Under the pieces are notes generated by a model that was given only the letters and a program-made list of their open reading frames with translations, was not told the origin of the DNA and searched no databases. Below, in pieces: positions 63,430 through 64,000 of a stretch of 64,000 bases of DNA. Both the position numbers and the translations under genes were made by a program. Source of the stretch: Eriocheir sinensis (lineage: Eukaryota > Arthropoda > Malacostraca > Decapoda > Varunidae). The stretch spans positions 2,925,594 through 2,989,593 of the forward strand of contig NC_066529.1 in NCBI RefSeq assembly GCF_024679095.1, written 5' to 3'. Each line of letters opens with the position of its first letter. The first letter of the stretch is position 1.

Positions 63430-64000
63430 TACAGAGAGTGATCAAACAGAGAAAAGAAGGAGGTAGGGTAGAGAGGGAGGGAAGGAGGAAGGGAGGTAAA
63501 GAGTAGGAAGAGAGGGGAGGTATCTGGAGGTTTAATCAGGAGGAAAGGAAAGGAGGAAGGAGGGATGGAGGAAAGAAGGGATAGTACTGGAAGAGGTATT
63601 ATGTAACCCCGAAGAATGAATGAATGAATGAATGAATGAGAGGAAGAAGAAAGGGAGGAAGAGAGATAAGGAGGGAGCGGGATAGAGGGAGGGAGGGAGG
63701 TAAGGGGGTGAAGAGGTGAGATCGAAAATAACGGAGGTAAGGAGAGAGGAAGACAAGGAGAAGGAGGAGGAGGAGGAGGAAAAAGAAAAGAAAACAAGGG
63801 AGATACAGAAAGGTCAGGATACGGGAAAGGGGACACAGAGGGAGGGAGGGAGGGAGGGAGGGAGAGGTTTGAATAGCTGGAGATCGAAGGGAGAGGAGGG
63901 ATGGAGGGAGGGATGGCGGAAAGAGGAGGACGAGGAAAAATAATATAAGGAAAAAGGAAGGGAGAGAAATTGGGAGAGATACGGGATACGGGGAAGAAAA
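63430..64000. repeat. Purine-rich low-complexity DNA
   Basis: GGGA/GGAA-rich, with (GAAT)n at 63616-63638 and (GGGA)n at 63839-63862. No gene seen. Confidence 0.88.

Overview
The window reads as genomic DNA of an arthropod, most likely a decapod crustacean (crab or shrimp type). The genes are split by GT-AG introns. The arthropod telomere motif TTAGG recurs as short interstitial runs. Very long GA/CT, CA/GT, AT, CTA and CTC microsatellites take up a large share of the sequence, and both genes match animal families. No bacterial-style operon, rRNA, convincing tRNA or CRISPR array was seen. Two genes are supported, arranged tail to tail. Gene 1 (+ strand, nine exons, 13105-22108) is a glypican of the dally-like / GPC1-2-4-6 class: 590 residues and the stop are visible, and only the first coding exon(s) with the signal peptide and first cysteine are missing. 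Gene 2 (- strand, 61143 down to 34856) is the C-terminal half of an SLC7 L-type/y+L-type amino-acid transporter light chain; its first half lies beyond the right edge. Layout: 1-12.9 kb is almost gene-free simple sequence, including a roughly 10-kb pyrimidine-rich domain and a GTCA-based satellite. 13.1-22.1 kb is the glypican, whose first visible intron is mostly a ~16-copy minisatellite. 22.1-34.9 kb is AT-rich intergenic DNA with a decayed LINE reverse-transcriptase fragment, a cluster of hairpins and small tandem repeats. 34.9-61.1 kb is the transporter, with a 17-kb intron (44-61 kb) packed with micro- and minisatellites, a candidate CCAAT/TATA/CRE promoter and a 223-bp inverted-repeat element. 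61.1-64 kb is again repeats. The most interesting result is that the transporter looks modular. It carries two homologous 104-nt exons of identical length and phase encoding TM8 (43843-43946 and 43114-43217), which cannot both be included without a frameshift. It also carries three homologous alternative last exons (36007-36071, 35216-35274, 34856-34923), each with its own acceptor in the same phase, an LQK-x-M-x-V core and its own stop. Together these predict up to six isoforms differing in a core helix and in the cytosolic tail. A second pattern is that exon edges in both genes have been copied by local tandem duplication. Two glypican acceptors are duplicated or triplicated so that the decoy copies would lead directly into in-frame stops, and one acceptor and one donor of the transporter are likewise reiterated. 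The two genes are not known to act together: one is a cell-surface heparan-sulfate co-receptor, the other a membrane amino-acid exchanger.
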